Program-made: the position numbers and the translations under genes
Origin: Melioribacter roseus
GTDB lineage: Bacteria; Bacteroidota; Ignavibacteria; Ignavibacteriales; Melioribacteraceae
NCBI GenBank assembly: GCA_020724265.1
Contig: DYHH01000012.1
Location: forward strand, 1-64,000
DNA length: 64,000 nucleotides
Reading direction: 5' to 3'
Notes under the pieces: model-generated
Told to the model about the DNA's origin: nothing
Seen by the model: the letters and a program-made list of their open reading frames with translations, nothing else
Databases searched by the model: none
Shown: in pieces, positions 62,168 through 64,000 of the stretch
Layout of the letters: each line of letters opens with the position of its first letter
How positions within the stretch are numbered: the stretch's first letter is position 1

Positions 62168-64000
62168 CTATTTTAGTAGTAAAAGTTTTTTTGAGTCTGT
62201 AAAATCACCCGCTGTAATTCTGTAAATATACGTCCCGCTGGGTAAATCAGAACCGTCAAAGCGAAGTGAGTAATTACCAGCATCTTTACTTTCATTTACT
62301 AGTAATGCAACAACTTCACCAAGCATATTATAAACTTTAATACTTACAAAGCTTTGCTCTGGTATTCTGTAATTTATAGTTGTTGTAGGGTTAAATGGAT
62401 TTGGATAATTAAATGAAAGAAAATGTTTTGTAATTGCTTTATTATCTTTTTCATCATTTTCGCCGGTTTTAGGAGCTATGCTTGCATTACCGCTTGCTAT
62501 TTCACTAAAGACCGAATATTTGCTTTGATTGTCCTTCGCTCTCACTCTATAGAATATATCCAGATCCCCTCCCCAGAAATAATCATTGTCATTAAAGTAA
62601 GTAGTACTGGTAGTACCTTTTAATATCCAATTGCCGGTTCCTACTTTTCTATATATTTCATATAAGGAAAGATCAGGTTCATTATTAGCATACCACGTGA
62701 CTTTTATATAATATTTACGAAGACTAGAATTATATGCACCTTTTCCAATTTTTACATTTTGTGGTTTTGATGGTTTGCCAGCGTATGGGTCTGTAAAATA
62801 AAATTGAATTGTATTTGTACCGGTTACTTCAATGGTAAAGTCAAGCGAACCACCATTGTTTGAACGAGGGTTACTTACCGGAGATAATACATTATTGAAA
62901 GTTAAGTCAAATGCATCTTCATCATCCCCCCACGCTGAATTTTCGTGATAAATTGGAGTATAGCAAGCATATTTTACCCCACCAATTTCATTATAAAAAT
63001 TCATTTCATCTTTACCGTTTACATTTGGTGTAGTTCTGGTAAGAGTTTGAGTTGAAGTATTAATACTAAAGTCCCAATTCCCATCTGCACATAGAACATC
63101 TATTGATGGGGGGAATGATGATGCACCGGTCACTCTATAAAAATAAAAACCAGTATCTCCAGCTTTATCGTGAGGACTTATCTTTTTTCTATTTTCTATT
63201 AAGAAATATTCGCTGCTGCTTATTGGAACTCTGTAAACTTGATCAGCAGTCATATAATCCGACATTGTAACCGAGCCATCTGTTGATTTATCGGTATAAT
63301 TTATCCATCCTAATTTTTGTCTTTCCCATGAATGCATTCCTTTACTACCACTCCAAACAGGAATTTGAGCTGACATTAAACAAAGATTTGCTGCATCTGT
63401 TATATGATTACCACCCAGTAGGTAATGACCCATTTCGTGGGCTGCTACATATAACGTATAATCACGCCCGTTGTATCCGCCTCTCTGTTGAACGCCACCT
63501 CCAATAAAATTATTGTTTACGATTTGTTTACCATCGACATTTATTGTTGAACTTACTTCTAAATGAGCAATTCCTGTATAATACATTAAAGTATCTCCAT
63601 TTACATTTCTATAAATAATATAAATAAAATCAACAATTCCGTCACTGCCCGGGCTGTTGCCGTTTAAATTGTCATATTCAGCAAAGTTTACATAGGGATC
63701 AACTTTCAAAATAATTTCTCTGTTAACCTGACCAATACTGCTGTAATAACGTTGGTTATAGTCAGTTATGACTAAATCATCATAAACATCGCCAATTACT
63801 TGAAACGTATCATTTGACATTTCATTAAAGTAATGCGATAAGTTGTTCCACGGATAGCTGCCTCCTGTTGAAGGATTTACAAACGTATTTGCCCAACTCG
63901 GATAACTATTCTTTGCCCATCCATTATTATCAATTTGTGGATCGTCCTTAAATTGTGCAAAAATTACATATACTTTTATTGTGCCGCTTGTTGGTAAATA
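62168..64000 (-). CDS. M6-like metalloprotease with T9SS sorting domain, partial (runs off the window)
   Basis: The gene is open through the right edge of the window: the frame continues without a stop for 60 codons upstream of the first in-window ATG at 63820, and includes IKVYVIFAQFKDD, a typical early M6 segment. The visible chain has AAHEMGHYLLGGNH, the zinc motif of family M6 (immune-inhibitor-A-like), then beta domains with GKPSKPQNVKIGKG and a T9SS tail (NYPNPFNPTTT). The sorting domain is of the divergent type, not the shared cassette. The N-terminus and signal peptide lie beyond the window. Confidence 0.88.
   Translation of the reverse strand, partial: YLPTSGTIKVYVIFAQFKDDPQIDNNGWAKNSYPSWANTFVNPSTGGSYPWNNLSHYFNEMSNDTFQVIGDVYDDLVITDYNQRYYSSIGQVNREIILKVDPYVNFAEYDNLNGNSPGSDGIVDFIYIIYRNVNGDTLMYYTGIAHLEVSSTINVDGKQIVNNNFIGGGVQQRGGYNGRDYTLYVAAHEMGHYLLGGNHITDAANLCLMSAQIPVWSGSKGMHSWERQKLGWINYTDKSTDGSVTMSDYMTADQVYRVPISSSEYFLIENRKKISPHDKAGDTGFYFYRVTGASSFPPSIDVLCADGNWDFSINTSTQTLTRTTPNVNGKDEMNFYNEIGGVKYACYTPIYHENSAWGDDEDAFDLTFNNVLSPVSNPRSNNGGSLDFTIEVTGTNTIQFYFTDPYAGKPSKPQNVKIGKGAYNSSLRKYYIKVTWYANNEPDLSLYEIYRKVGTGNWILKGTTSTTYFNDNDYFWGGDLDIFYRVRAKDNQSKYSVFSEIASGNASIAPKTGENDEKDNKAITKHFLSFNYPNPFNPTTTINYRIPEQSFVSIKVYNMLGEVVALLVNESKDAGNYSLRFDGSDLPSGTYIYRITAGDFTDSKKLLLLK

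Overview
The window is AT-rich bacterial chromosomal DNA with the look of the Bacteroidota/Ignavibacteriota side of the tree. The clearest sign is seven predicted secreted proteins that end in a type IX secretion (T9SS) C-terminal sorting domain with the NYPNPFNP motif. Kynureninase, CotH-type, BNR-repeat, M6 and M64 peptidase-like exoproteins and a TonB-dependent receptor with an N-terminal carboxypeptidase-regulatory-like domain fit the same lineage. The genus cannot be fixed from sequence alone. No tRNA, rRNA, CRISPR array, phage or transposase gene was seen.

Layout. 1-2260: dnaA flanked on both sides by AT-rich DNA with DnaA-box-like 9-mers, direct repeats and a parS-like palindrome, so this is probably at or near the replication origin. 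2261-9371: ansA, a small membrane HExxH protein, a VOC protein, a hexapeptide-type acyltransferase-like protein, a broken AMP-forming acyl-CoA synthetase, a lipid/unknown pair (DUF6599-like, DUF362) and a SnoaL-like protein. 9382-17806: an efflux operon read on the minus strand: tetR, hlyD, ABC ATPase, tolC, ABC ATPase, two ABC-2 permeases, then a DUF4136 lipoprotein and a haem-binding protein. It resembles a YbhGFSR system whose double ATPase is split in two; palindromic intergenic repeats sit in three of its gaps. 17918-26938: methyltransferases, small envelope proteins, a PAP2 phosphatase, a membrane metallophosphoesterase, OsmC, an M64 peptidase and RlmD. 27084-35624: a ten-gene Mrp/Mbh-type cation/proton antiporter operon with three MrpD-like subunits, followed by a GluR0-like ligand-gated potassium channel. 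35783-46980: DinB, LOG and DUF1801-like proteins, a secreted cyclophilin, a hybrid histidine kinase, and three T9SS exoproteins in a row, one of them interrupted by an in-frame stop. 47160-49778: clpB. 49830-56177: an outer-membrane protein, a VOC-GDSL-kynureninase operon, a temptin-like T9SS protein, an acidic protein and a yceI-marR pair. 56412-64000: a GAF-PP2C phosphatase, a BNR exoprotein, a TonB-dependent receptor and an M6-like metalloprotease that runs off the window.

How the genes work together. The strongest functional units are (i) the TetR-controlled drug/solute efflux pump, (ii) the Mrp antiporter with its neighbouring K+ channel, which together suggest monovalent-cation and pH homeostasis, and (iii) the set of T9SS cargo proteins, four of which share a nearly identical sorting-domain DNA cassette. 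I did not find an unmistakably new defence or mobile system. The least ordinary items are the GluR0-like channel beside the three-D-subunit Mrp operon, the degenerate-site logic of the two efflux ATPases, the intergenic repeat family inside that operon, the shared sorting cassettes with heptanucleotide repeats, two disrupted genes, and a 38-residue membrane protein too short for usual gene calls.
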